From contig CALKMA010000012.1 of the NCBI GenBank assembly GCA_937993755.1, positions 1-64,000 on the forward strand: a stretch of 64,000 nucleotides of DNA, in the 5' to 3' direction. The stretch is from HGM13233 sp900762805 (lineage in GTDB: Bacteria > Bacillota > Clostridia > Oscillospirales > Ruminococcaceae). Positions within the stretch are counted from its first letter, which is position 1; each line of letters begins with the position of its first letter. Shown here one piece after another: positions 1-9,049 of the stretch. Position numbers and translations under genes: made by a program. The notes below the pieces were generated by a model. It made no database searches, was not told the DNA's origin, and was given only the letters and a program-made list of their open reading frames with translations.

Positions 1-109
1 GGAGAGGTCGTATCAAAATCGTTTCTGTTGGCGCATAGGCCGGACTGGTGATTAGACGGCTTGTGCGCATTTTTCATCATTTATTTGTTTAATAGAAAGG
101 AGCCAAAGG

Positions 110-1159
110 ATAAAGAAAATATTTACTCTGCTGCTTACCTTAGCAGTTGTGCTATTTGCTGATAGTCCTGTATTTGCAACTAATACGCTTACCCAACTGG
201 ATGAACATGATTCATTACCCATGTTGTCTAACCTTACGGATAATGAGTTATTGCTCTTTTTAGATAATCATAAGGTTGAAATTCCTGTTGGTCTTGCAGA
301 ATCGCAAACAGAAGCCATGCAAATTGTTCGCTCAATAGTTGTAGATATTGAGCAAAATCCTGATGTCGAATTTTTATATGGACTGACACAGCTCTATGAT
401 TTTGCATATGCTCTGAAGTCCGTGGTCAATGCGTATTATGGTAACGCTGCTTCTTCAGTACTCAACCCTTGTGCAAGTCATGGATTACGATACAGCACAG
501 TTTACCAAATACCTTACAACATGAAGAGTTACAACTGCTATGCCTACGCATTGAATCGAACAAGTAAATGCCAGCCTGGTCAATTCAGCGGTCACATATT
601 AACGAATGCAATCCTCAAGAATTTGTCAATTTATAGACTTGCACAATATGTTAAAGAAGACTTACAGAGCACTTCGCTGAACAAACAATGTGTTAAGATT
701 ACATCTGCCCGGCCTACATATAGTTCGCTTCTGTCGGGACAAACGGCAATTTGCATACGTAAGGGTGACGATGGCAATGGTCAATACGATTATCACTTCA
801 TGAAACTTTTCAGCGGAAATGCTTGGCGTCATAAGCCCGGTGAGACTGCAATTTTGACGTATGACTATCTTCCTTCTAATTCGCGAATTTGGATAAGTGA
901 AGGCTACGATGGTTATCAGGTCATCACTGGTCGCGTTGAATACTATGGTAGTATTTATTATATTCTATTTAAATCATCACACAGTTATTTGAATTCCTAT
1001 ACGGGGTACAATTATCATTCTGGCACTGAACATTATTATGAGTATGCCAGCATTTGTTCCGGTTGTGGAGATATGTTGGCTGGTACAGCAACATGGATTA
1101 TCATAAGCTGTAGTGGATCACCATGCATTGATATTGTGAGCTTCAAGGAGGTATATTGA
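110..1159 (+). CDS. Secreted Cys/His-motif protein, probable non-canonical ATA start
   Basis: Predicted exported protein of unknown function, about 349 aa if started at base 110. The first conventional start (GTG at 149) falls inside the hydrophobic stretch, so it would lose the signal peptide. Reading upstream in frame gives a complete signal peptide (KKIFTLLLTLAVVLFADSPVFA, ending in an AxA-like cleavage site) that begins at an ATA codon, 7 nt after the Shine-Dalgarno AAAGGAG (96-102). The mature part has an NCYAYAL motif near its middle and, later, a YHFMK...WRHKPG segment. A Cys followed by a His in this arrangement suggests a papain-like or NlpC-like hydrolase fold; that is inference only. 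Two CxxC-like pairs lie near the C-terminus. Its stop overlaps the next start by one base, so the two genes are coupled. It is AT-rich compared with the chromosome around it. Function not recognised. Confidence 0.6.
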   Translation: MKKIFTLLLTLAVVLFADSPVFATNTLTQLDEHDSLPMLSNLTDNELLLFLDNHKVEIPVGLAESQTEAMQIVRSIVVDIEQNPDVEFLYGLTQLYDFAYALKSVVNAYYGNAASSVLNPCASHGLRYSTVYQIPYNMKSYNCYAYALNRTSKCQPGQFSGHILTNAILKNLSIYRLAQYVKEDLQSTSLNKQCVKITSARPTYSSLLSGQTAICIRKGDDGNGQYDYHFMKLFSGNAWRHKPGETAILTYDYLPSNSRIWISEGYDGYQVITGRVEYYGSIYYILFKSSHSYLNSYTGYNYHSGTEHYYEYASICSGCGDMLAGTATWIIISCSGSPCIDIVSFKEVY

Positions 1160-1716
1160 TGAAAATAATTCTGATTATTGTTTTGTGTACAGTCATCGTC
1201 ACTTTTCCAAGTGCCTGCGCTCCCTCGGAAGCTCGCATGGCTGACAGTACGATGGTTGAACCCGGATATAGTTGGTCACCGCTGCGTTCTTTCATAGAAG
1301 ACGGGCTTATCCGCTGCACCGCACGCGAGGATGGCTATATTTTTGAACTACATGCTCGTGATGGAAGCTTCCTCGTGTCACAGGAAGATGGAGAGACTCA
1401 AAATGTTGCCGATCTTACGATTGAGGACTCTGGTTATGCTTACTGGGAATACTACTCAGCCTCAGCACCCGACACAGTTCCGCCCTGGAAAGGGATCTGG
1501 AGAGGGACAAAGACTTTTATCGAGGTTTATATCAGGCAGAATGACACATACAAAGGATACGCTGTTGTTAAAGTGGAATGTCACGAGGATGCGAGTGACT
1601 ACATAGCAACTGTACTCGAATGTAAGGAGATCCGGCGCCAAGAGGCCCAGGAGTATGGGTTATCCAAGGAAGCGTTACAGCAAATGATAGATACTGCAAT
1701 ACAAAGCAACAGCTGA
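1159..1716 (+). CDS. Small lipoprotein-like secreted protein
   Basis: About 185 aa with an N-terminal hydrophobic segment ending in FPSACAP, which could be a weak lipobox (Cys after SA, but Pro at -3). The start is ATG 1159, after a strong AAGGAGG at 1145-1151 and overlapping the TGA of the preceding gene by one base. The mature part is acidic, with no motif I recognise. The coupling suggests it acts with the upstream exported protein, for example as a surface partner, inhibitor or immunity protein; that is inference from gene order alone. AT-rich like its neighbour. Confidence 0.6.
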   Translation: MKIILIIVLCTVIVTFPSACAPSEARMADSTMVEPGYSWSPLRSFIEDGLIRCTAREDGYIFELHARDGSFLVSQEDGETQNVADLTIEDSGYAYWEYYSASAPDTVPPWKGIWRGTKTFIEVYIRQNDTYKGYAVVKVECHEDASDYIATVLECKEIRRQEAQEYGLSKEALQQMIDTAIQSNS

Positions 1717-2152
1717 TTTCCATGCTTGAGGCGGGTGACCGCTTCCCGCCCATTTCGATTTTGAGAGAAGAAGCGCTCCGAAGTCAGAAAGGGGATGGAC
1801 CGGCACCCTGAGGGATTGGCTGCCTTGCCCCTTCCCGGCGGCAGCGGCATTTTCGTAGCAACGCCGACGGAGCGTATAACAACACTTCACTTTGCTTCGC
1901 AAAGCCATGCGCCGGGGGCAAGCCCCTTGGAAACCCCGGACGGCAAAACAGGCTGAGCGCCTCGCACTTTTCCAGTGCCTGGTGCTCAGCCTGTATTTGT
2001 TGTCGGCAGCCCGTTTCACAGTCTGCGTGTGGTTCCCTGTAGACTGACGCGGCGACAGGCCGGCGTTTTCTTTGCGATGTGCCTCTTTGCCGGCATAAAT
2101 TCCCAACTTCTGCAAACAATACCGGTAAAACCGTTTGAAAGGGAGAAATACG
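1717..2152. other. Intergenic region with one hairpin, no gene seen
   Basis: No convincing coding signal on either strand; the open frames here are GC-skew artefacts. It holds small GC hairpins (for example CTTTGC/GCAAAG near 1892-1906) and the stem-loop listed at 1948-1998. The base composition changes here from AT-rich to GC-rich, so this is a plausible boundary between acquired and resident DNA. Confidence 0.4.
1948..1998 (+). terminator. Hairpin, possible terminator
   Basis: Perfect 11-bp arms ACAGGCTGAGC (1948-1958) and GCTCAGCCTGT (1984-1994), with a partly paired interior, followed by ATTTG. The T-run is weak. It may end transcription from the secreted-protein pair. Confidence 0.4.
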
Positions 2153-2653
2153 ATGAAAGCAACCGGGATCGTGCGGCGGGTGGACAGCCTCGGCCGCATC
2201 GTGGTGCCCAAGGAGATCCGGCGGACGCTGCGCCTCCGCGACGGCGACCCGATGGAGATATTCACCGCCCCGGACGGCGCTGTGGTCTTTAAGAAATACT
2301 CGCCGCTTCATGAGGCTGAGCGGTATGCCGCCCCTATTGCGGCGGCGCTTTCGGCGGCGGCTCATGCCGGCGTGCTGATCTGTGACCGCGAGACGGTGCT
2401 GGCCGCCTCGGCCGACCGGAAAAAGGCCGAGGGAGCCGCGCTCGGCGAAGAGCTGCCGGCGGTCATCGAGGCGCGCCGCCCCTTCAGCGGCAGCTGTGCG
2501 CTGCTGGCCGGCGGGGAGCGGGAGGACTGCCTGGTCTGCCCCGTCATTTCGGACAGCGACGCCGTCGGCGCTGTCGTTCTGCTCTCGCAGCGGGAGGAGG
2601 ATGCTCCTCTTGTGCGGCTGTGCGCCCGGCTGCTGGCCGCACTGACCGAATAG
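2153..2653 (+). CDS. spoVT: Stage V sporulation protein T (AbrB-type regulator)
   Basis: Forespore transcription regulator, 166 aa. The N-terminal swapped-hairpin AbrB DNA-binding domain covers residues 1-50 (TGIVRRVDSLGRIVVPKEIR), followed by a C-terminal GAF-like SpoVT_C domain (about 57-166) with the usual LICDRETVLAASADRKK and CLVCPVI segments. ATG 2153 is chosen because GGGAG lies just upstream and the AbrB domain always starts at this Met. In sporulating Firmicutes SpoVT tunes sigma-G-dependent genes late in sporulation. It stands alone here, followed by a good terminator. It is the clearest evidence that the organism makes spores or descends from spore formers. Confidence 0.93.
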   Translation: MKATGIVRRVDSLGRIVVPKEIRRTLRLRDGDPMEIFTAPDGAVVFKKYSPLHEAERYAAPIAAALSAAAHAGVLICDRETVLAASADRKKAEGAALGEELPAVIEARRPFSGSCALLAGGEREDCLVCPVISDSDAVGAVVLLSQREEDAPLVRLCARLLAALTE

Positions 2654-2680
2654 GCGGAGAGATATGCCTGACGGCAGAGA

Positions 2681-2724
2681 AAAAGCCCTTGACGCAGGCC
2701 TTTGTCCGGCGTCAGGGCTTTTGT
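2681..2724 (+). terminator. Rho-independent terminator after spoVT
   Basis: AAAGCCC...TGACGC pairs with GCGTCAGGGCTTT with one bulged base, followed by a short T-rich tail (TTTTGTGTT). Confidence 0.7.
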
Positions 2725-3143
2725 GTTCCGTATTTTACGGCTTTGGGTCATGCCCCTGCATTGTCAAGGGCTTTTTTCTGATGGGCCTGCCGGAGCCGGG
2801 ATCCGTTCCTGGCGTGGGGCAAAGAAGCGGCTGCTGTCAGCCGGATTCATGCGGCTTTTGTGCGGATAGGCGTTTCTGAAAACAAACGGCTGTTCCGCGC
2901 GGCCGTCGGGCGAAGCCGCCGGGACGGCCAACGGGGCGCTCGGCAGCCTTGTGCAGGCGCCATTCCTGCGCGCATACCGTTATTGCGGTGCTTTTGCCGG
3001 GGCTGAAATACCGCTGTGCCCTTTCCGTAACGGCTGCGAGAAGGGGCGTACCGGCGCACGACCGCGCTGCCCCGCCGGCTCTGCACAGTTGATTTGTCCC
3101 CGGCGCCCGCTTTTTCCTGCCGGCTCCGACCGACCCGGCGCGT
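2725..3143. other. Intergenic region, nothing recognised
   Basis: GC-rich spacer between the spoVT terminator and the 3' end of metK (opposite strand). The frames open here lack ribosome sites and give low-complexity Ala/Arg/Pro proteins. No RNA gene, repeat or promoter stands out. Confidence 0.4.
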
Positions 3144-4325
<1,182 letters not shown>

Positions 4326-4372
4326 GTTGATTCTCCCTTGAAAATGATTTGTCGAACGATCTTTTCTTCGGG

Positions 4373-4510
4373 AAAACAAAAACCCTCCGCGCGCGGAGGG
4401 ATGGATGGCTTCCCTCATCTCTCGGATCTTCATCCGTAGGATTTGGCACCTTGCCATGCGGCAGGTTGCCGAGCTTCACAGGGCCTATTCCCTCAGCTTC
4501 TCTTGATAAG
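4373..4510 (-). promoter_or_regulatory. SAM-I (S-box) riboswitch with terminator
   Basis: On the minus strand the leader reads CTTATCAAGAG...CTGAGGGA...GAAGCTCGGCAACC...AGGTGCCAAATCCT...GATGAG, the canonical S-box core. P1 pairs CTTATC (4510-4505) with GATGAG (4419-4414). The expression platform is a GC hairpin, CCCTCCGCG/CGCGGAGGG (4400-4383), followed by TTTTTGTTTT, just before the metK ribosome site. SAM binding would favour this terminator. Known class; identification is by sequence motif. Confidence 0.95.
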
Positions 4511-4531
4511 GATCATTCGGTTGTGAGATAG

Positions 4532-4560
4532 ATTATACACCGCCTGCCGGCAAAATGCAA
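4532..4560 (-). promoter_or_regulatory. Sigma-A promoter of the metK leader
   Basis: TTGCAT (4560-4555), 17-nt spacer, TATAAT (4537-4532). Transcription would begin about 15-20 nt before riboswitch helix P1. Confidence 0.85.
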
Positions 4561-4794
4561 CAGGATTTTGCATTTTTCTGCAAAAGGCGGGGCAGAGACG
4601 AAAAGGCGGGGGGCAGGACGGAAGCGGCTGCCCGACGGTGACAGGCAGCCGCTGTGCGGCAGACGCGGCCGCGCTTCAGGAGCAGGCGGATCTTCCGGCC
4701 GCCGGTGCCCGAAAGCGATCGGGAGGCATGAGCGAGCCCCGCGGCGCAAAGCTTTTTGACGCTGCGTTTTAGAGGCGGACCTTGATAGCGCGCT
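4561..4794. other. Short intergenic region
   Basis: Between the metK promoter and the end of the broken flavodoxin gene. It contains an AGCGGCTGCC/GGCAGCCGCT hairpin around 4630-4660 without a T-run, and otherwise nothing recognisable. Confidence 0.35.
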
Positions 4795-5275
4795 TCAAAA
4801 ACGGGCGGCCCAGTCGGCCAGCGCCCGATCGGACAGGCCGTTCACCATTTTTCCGCTCTGCCAGTCGGCGTCGGGGCAGATCGCCCGCAGCACCTCGACC
4901 GTCCGGCCCATGCCGCTGCCGCCGGAGGTGGTAAAGGGCAAAGCTTTTTCCCGGAGAAGCTGTAGCTCTCCAAAAAGGTGTTGATGATGTGCGGCGCAAC
5001 ATACCACCAGATGGGGAAGCCGACGAATACGGTGTCATATTTGTCCATATCCGCCAGCCGCTCGGCAATGGCGGGGCGGGAGGCGGGGTCATTCATTTCG
5101 ACGCTGCTGTGGCTGTTTTTGTCCATCCGGTCGAGGTCGGCCCAGTCGAGGTCGGCGTGAGAATAGGGGACGGCCGGATCTCAAACAGCTCGGCACCGGC
5201 AGCCTTGGCCAAGCGCTCGGCCGCCTGCCGCGTCACGCCGCTCGCCGAAAAATATGCGACCAGTTTCTTGCTCAT
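4795..5275 (-). pseudogene. Flavodoxin-like protein, two frameshifts
   Basis: A short-chain flavodoxin (Flavodoxin_4-like, about 160 aa) is readable only by joining three frames. MSKKLVAYFSASGVTRQAAERL (FMN phosphate loop) starts at 5275 after a GGAGG site. The frame changes near 5170, where a 4-nt loss in a GGCC repeat is the simplest repair. It continues through EMNDPASRPAI and FVGFPIWWYVAPHIINTF. The frame changes again near 4945, in GGGAAAAAGC. It ends with PFTTSGGSGMGRTVE...WAARF. The family motifs are otherwise intact, so decay is recent or there are sequencing errors. The start lies 1 nt past the cupin stop, so it is the last gene of the leftward module. Confidence 0.8.
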
Positions 5276-5276
5276 T

Positions 5277-5717
5277 TCAATTTTCCTCCAAATTATGATA
5301 TATTTGCTCGCTGACCGGCTCGCACCACTCGGTGGCGGTGCTGTCGCCGGGTAGCTCGACGGCAATGTGTGAGAACCAGCTGTCCTTTTTGGCGCCGTGC
5401 CAGTGTTTGATTTCAGGCGGGATGGTGACCACGGAGCCGGCGGTCAGAGAGACAGGCACGCGGCCCTCCTCCTGATACCAGCCCTCGCCCGCCGTGCAGA
5501 TCAGCAGCTGTCCGCCGCCGCGCGCGGCGTGGTGGATGTGCCGGTTGTTGCGGCAGCCCGGTTCAAAGGTCACGTTGGCGAGGAACAGCCCGCATTTCGG
5601 GTCGGTCAGAGGGTTGAGATAGGAATTGCCGACAAAGTACCGGGCAAAAGCGTTGTTGGGCTGCCCACGGCCGAACATATTTGCCTCGTCAAAGGTCTGG
5701 CGGTCTTTCAGCTTCAT
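5277..5717 (-). CDS. Cupin-domain protein
   Basis: 146 aa, a single cupin beta-barrel. Cupin motif 1 is visible as RHIHHAARGGGQLLICTAGEG (metal-ligand His residues) and motif 2 as TIPPEIKHWHG. Small cupins like this often sit beside carboxymuconolactone decarboxylases or flavodoxins in clostridial redox clusters, and their substrates are usually unknown. Here it lies between two flavodoxin genes and is intact while both neighbours are frameshifted. ATG 5717 has AAGGAG upstream at a slightly long spacing. Confidence 0.8.
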   Translation of the reverse strand: MKLKDRQTFDEANMFGRGQPNNAFARYFVGNSYLNPLTDPKCGLFLANVTFEPGCRNNRHIHHAARGGGQLLICTAGEGWYQEEGRVPVSLTAGSVVTIPPEIKHWHGAKKDSWFSHIAVELPGDSTATEWCEPVSEQIYHNLEEN

Positions 5718-5758
5718 AATCGTTTATCAAGGCTCCTTTTCTTTTATTTGGGCCGCCG

Positions 5759-6354
5759 TCATTTTCCGGCGGCGAGCCAGCTCTCCAGCTCACTGTCGCT
5801 GACGCCGTTCATACGCAGACCATCGCGGACGTCGGCCTGCGGCGCCGCTTGCCGCAGCGCGGCGACCGACTGCGCAATACCGCTGCTGCCCGACGTGCAG
5901 AAGGGCATCACCGTCTTGCCTGACAGGTCACAGGCGTCGAGAAAGGTCTCGATGATGCGCGGCATGGTGCCCCACCAGATGGGGTAGCCGATGTATACGG
6001 TGTCACAGGCCGTCAGGTCGGGCCATGCGCCGGCGACGGCAGGCCGTGCCGAGGGGTCGTTCATCTCGCGGTTTGCGCGGCAGCCGCTGTCGCTGTAATT
6101 GAGGTCGGCGGCGCTGTATGGGTCGGCGGGCACGATCCCATAAAGTGTGCCGCCCGTCTGTGCGGCGATCCTTTCGGCGGCGGCTCTGGTGCTGCCGGTG
6201 CAGGAGAAATAGACGATCAGCGCCCCGGAAGCCTTATCCGCCCCGTCGGTCTTCGGCGGCGCGGGGGCTGGCTGTCGGGGTCTGTCGTACCGCCGCAGGC
6301 AGTCAGCACCAGCAGCAGGCACAGGGCTGTCAAAAGGGAAAGCAGTTTTTTCAC
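5759..6354 (-). pseudogene. Lipoprotein-anchored flavodoxin, one frameshift
   Basis: The intended product is an exported lipoprotein carrying a flavodoxin domain. GTG 6354, with GGAGGT 6 nt upstream, starts a signal sequence ending LLLVLTAC-GG (good lipobox). The frame then runs off inside a run of five C on the coding strand (6267-6263). Adding one base there gives a smooth Pro-rich linker into the flavodoxin domain: LIVYFSCTGSTRAAAERIA (FMN loop), YIGYPIWWGTMPRIIETF, MPFCTSGSSGI. The domain itself is uninterrupted to the stop at 5759. It could be a real frameshift or a homopolymer sequencing error. A membrane-anchored flavodoxin would serve extracytoplasmic electron transfer. Confidence 0.75.
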
Positions 6355-6371
6355 GGTAATACCTCCATGGG

Positions 6372-6731
6372 TCAGGGTGCGTCCGGTTTGCCGGCGCGGG
6401 CCAGCCGGTAGCGCAGATGGTCGAGCCGGTCGAGCTGCTGCTGGCAGCGATGGATGGTCTCCAGCGTCTGGCCGCGCTTTTCATCAAGCAGCCTTTTGCG
6501 CTCGGCCGCTGTTTGGCTGCCGGCGAGGGACAGCCGCATATAGCGCTCGACCTCCCGGTCGGCAAAGCCGATGTCATACAGCGTCATGATAAGGCTCAGC
6601 CGCTCAATGTCGCTGCCGTCAAGCTGATGCGCGCCCGTCTTTTCCGCCGCGCTGCCAAGCCCCCAGCTCCCGTAGGCCCGCAGGACGGGGAGCGGGATGC
6701 GGTAGCGCTCAATGGCTTCTTCTCTGGTCAT
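6372..6731 (-). CDS. MerR-family-like transcription regulator
   Basis: 119 aa with an N-terminal winged-helix of MerR type (EEAIERYRIPLPVLRAYGSWGL) and a coiled-coil-like C-terminal half (ERKRLLDEKRGQTLETIHRCQQQLDRL). The ribosome site AAAGGA precedes ATG 6731. It is the second gene of the leftward module and sits 17 nt before the lipoprotein-flavodoxin start, so it probably regulates the flavodoxin/cupin genes. No ligand-binding Cys cluster of the metal-sensing MerR type is present. Confidence 0.7.
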   Translation of the reverse strand: MTREEAIERYRIPLPVLRAYGSWGLGSAAEKTGAHQLDGSDIERLSLIMTLYDIGFADREVERYMRLSLAGSQTAAERKRLLDEKRGQTLETIHRCQQQLDRLDHLRYRLARAGKPDAP

Positions 6732-6757
6732 GGCTCGTCCTTTTTGTGCGGAAGAAT

Positions 6758-6784
6758 AAGGGTGTTCCCATGCGGGACACCCTT
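6758..6784 (-). terminator. Hairpin between lysR remnant and merR-like gene
   Basis: Perfect arms AAGGGTGT/ACACCCTT with a short inner stem, lying between two leftward genes. A T-run is nearly absent, so termination would be weak. Confidence 0.4.
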
Positions 6785-6817
6785 ATCATAGCGCAAGGTC
6801 CATAAAATGTCCAATGC

Positions 6818-7708
6818 TTATATCTTATTCTGTGATACGCCTGCAACGTATTTCTTAGCGAAGGCGATGAAGGCCGAGGCGGCGGCGGGCAGCGGCTGCT
6901 CCTTTTTCCAGGCCAGCGCTGTGCCGGTTTCGAGTGCCGGGGCCAGCGGGATGAAGCGCAGGCCGTCATACCGGCAGTCAAGACGGAGGCCGAAGGCGGC
7001 GCCGCCGCAGCTTCGGGCCATCAGCGCCTCGTTGTAGAGCAGGTTGCCGGCTGCCATGACATGGATGCGGCTCTGGTACCGGCCCAGCCAGCCGCTGAGG
7101 GCGCTCTGTGCGATGTCGCTGCCGGTGGTGACCAGCGGCAGGCCGGCCAGATCCTCCGGCGTCAGGGCGTCTTTCCGAGCCAGCGGGGAGTTTTCGGGCA
7201 CCAGCGCGCCCCACTGCTCCCGGACGGGCATGGGGAGGAACTCATATTTTCTGATATCGATCGGCTCGAACACCAGCCCCATGTCCAGCAGGCCGCGCCC
7301 GATGCTGTCCTGTATATTGCCGGTGTTGCCGCTTTACAGCTCATAGCGGATCAGCGGGTGCTTTTCGTGAAAGGCGGCCATGCAGTCGGTCAGCACGCGC
7401 GTCGAAAGGAACTCGCCGCTGCCGACGGCGACGGTGCCCTCCGGCTCCTTGTCCCGGCGAAGAAAGTCGCGCTGCGTCCTGTCGGCGAGCGACAGCAGCT
7501 CCTGCGCGCGGCGCTTGAGCAGTATACCGTCCTCTGTCAGGACGATGCTGTGGCTGCTGCGCACGAACAGCTTAACACCCAGCTCCTTTTCAAGGGCGGC
7601 GATCTGGCGGGAGAGCGTCGGCTGCGTGATATGCAGCTGCTCGGCCGCCCGCGTGAAATTTTCCTCTCTGGCAACGGCCAGAGAATATGCAAGTACCCGA
7701 AGCTCCAT
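6818..7708 (-). pseudogene. LysR-family regulator interrupted by an in-frame stop
   Basis: A full-length LysR regulator (about 296 codons) is encoded in a single frame. The N-terminal winged helix is intact (MELRVLAYSLAVAREENFTRAAEQLHITQPTLSRQIAALE), starting at ATG 7708 with AAGGAGG 6 nt upstream. The coding frame contains TAA at 7336-7334 (RYEL-stop-SGNTGNIQDSIG), where family members usually have Tyr; one base change from TAT or TAC explains it. The substrate-binding domain continues in the same frame to 6818. Unless the stop is suppressed, the product is a truncated DNA-binding domain. Confidence 0.85.
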
Positions 7709-7883
7709 GCTGCGCCTCCTTTTATAGAAATAAAGTATACCATTATGCCGCCTGCCCAGGCAACCGCCCGGCCCGGCGGGGGAGTGTGTCATGGTCTGTG
7801 ATGTACCGCCCGGCGGTCACGCCCGGCAAGGCCAGCTGTGCGCACGGCTTTGCAAAGGCCGAGGATAAACGCCGCGGTGCCGC

Positions 7884-7912
7884 TTGCCTGTGCCGGAGGA
7901 GTATGCTATAAT
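7884..7912 (+). promoter_or_regulatory. Sigma-A promoter upstream of the LytTR gene
   Basis: TTGCCT (7884-7889), 17-nt spacer, TATAAT (7907-7912). It is followed by a leader of about 150 nt before the LytTR gene. Confidence 0.75.
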
Positions 7913-7998
7913 CCAATCAATGAACGAACAGATAAATGGGAGCCGCAGCAGGGATCGTTTATGCTGCCTGCCGCCTGTGGCTCTACAACGACCACCTG

Positions 7999-8030
7999 TC
8001 GGGAATCGGTGGAAATCGGTTCCCGATTTT
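7999..8030 (+). terminator. Leader hairpin, possible attenuator before the LytTR gene
   Basis: TCGGGAA (7999-8005) pairs with TTCCCGA (8020-8026), followed by TTTTCTTAT. It lies between the promoter at 7884-7912 and the LytTR start. A second weak promoter (TGGAAA, 17 nt, TATACT at 8033-8038) overlaps the hairpin, so the gene could escape termination either way. Confidence 0.45.
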
Positions 8031-8070
8031 CTTATACTGTAGCTGCAGCAGAGAGGAGGTGAGCAGCCGT

Positions 8071-8511
8071 ATGCAGATCGAAATCAAAATAGACAAAAGC
8101 TGCAAGGAGCCGAAAATCATCGTTGTGACGGATAAAATGACCGACGAGCTCAGCGCAGTCATAAAAAGGCTTTCCAACGAGCAGCCGCAGCTGCTGGCCG
8201 GCTTCAGGGAGGACACGGTCGAGCTGCTGGAGATGTCCGATATCTACCGCGTTTTTGCCGCGTCCGGCAAGGTATTTGCTGAAACAGAGCATGGCGAGTA
8301 TACCCTTCGCCTGAGGCTTTATGAGGCGGAGCAAAGGCTTGGCGGGCATAGCTTTGCCCGGATATCGAATTCGGACATTATCAATTTGAAAAAGGTCAGG
8401 TGCTTTGACCTGAGCTTCACCGGAACGATTTGCGTTACGCTTTCAAATGAGACGGTAACTTATGTTTCGAGGCGGTATGTCGCCAGAATCAAACAGCTAT
8501 TGGGAATATGA
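8071..8511 (+). CDS. LytTR-domain DNA-binding regulator
   Basis: 146 aa. After a variable N-terminal half (MQIEIKIDKSCKEPKIIVVTD) comes a LytTR DNA-binding domain: DIYRVFAASGKVFAETEHGEYTLRLRLYEAEQRL, FARISNSDIINLKKV and VSRRYVARIKQLLG. There is no receiver domain, so this is the stand-alone type usually paired with a DUF3021 membrane protein that holds it inactive, and such a gene follows 10 nt later. ATG 8071 follows GAGGAGG at about 11 nt. In such pairs the regulator controls its own operon and transporter or bacteriocin-like genes; the target here is unknown. Confidence 0.88.
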   Translation: MQIEIKIDKSCKEPKIIVVTDKMTDELSAVIKRLSNEQPQLLAGFREDTVELLEMSDIYRVFAASGKVFAETEHGEYTLRLRLYEAEQRLGGHSFARISNSDIINLKKVRCFDLSFTGTICVTLSNETVTYVSRRYVARIKQLLGI

Positions 8512-8521
8512 GGTGGTAAAT

Positions 8522-8983
8522 ATGAAAAAAAAGGTCATTTTGCGCGGACTTATCGGCGTTCCTGTCGGCATTGCCATCGGCTTCATCATAGTCGTAGGTG
8601 TTTCGATAGGTATCGGGGACGGAGCATATCATCCGGCCACGCCGGAGCTGATCGAAGCGATGGGAAACGAGCTGAACGCTGTTATCCTTCAGGCTGTGCT
8701 CACCGGTGTAATAGGCGCCGGCTTTGCCATGGCATCTGTTGTCTGGGAGATGGATTCATGGAGCCTTGCAAAGCAAACAGGCATTTACTTTGCGGTCATC
8801 TCTGCCGTTTTCCTTCCGATTGCCTATGCCGCAAATTGGATGCAGCATTCGGTTGGGGGCGTTCTGACATATGTGGCTATCTTTATAGGTATTTTTATTG
8901 TTATTTGGGTGAGCCAGTATTTCGTATGGAAAAGCCGGGTCAAAAAAATGAATGACAGGGTCAGGCAAAGCGATGAGAAATGA
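8522..8983 (+). CDS. DUF3021 family membrane protein
   Basis: 153 aa with four predicted membrane helices (about residues 7-29, 56-76, 86-106 and 115-137) and a basic cytoplasmic tail, the usual DUF3021 form. The start ATG 8522 has GAGGTGG immediately upstream and lies 10 nt after the LytTR stop. It likely regulates the LytTR partner at the membrane; this is family knowledge rather than something visible in the sequence. Confidence 0.85.
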   Translation: MKKKVILRGLIGVPVGIAIGFIIVVGVSIGIGDGAYHPATPELIEAMGNELNAVILQAVLTGVIGAGFAMASVVWEMDSWSLAKQTGIYFAVISAVFLPIAYAANWMQHSVGGVLTYVAIFIGIFIVIWVSQYFVWKSRVKKMNDRVRQSDEK

Positions 8984-9019
8984 GCCGATGAAGCGGCGGC
9001 TCCGATAAATAAAAAAACA

Positions 9020-9049
9020 GGATCGGCGGGATCCCGCCGATCCGCTTTT
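9020..9049 (+). terminator. Terminator after the LytTR/DUF3021 operon
   Basis: GGATCGGCGGG/CCCGCCGATCC with a tiny loop, then GCTTTTC. An A-run on the other side would let it also act for the leftward strand, ending deoD transcription. Confidence 0.7.

Noticed and set aside
6263..6267. Phase-variable homopolymer switch in the lipoprotein-flavodoxin gene
   Set aside because: A run of five C is too short for typical phase variation; mutation or sequencing error is more likely.
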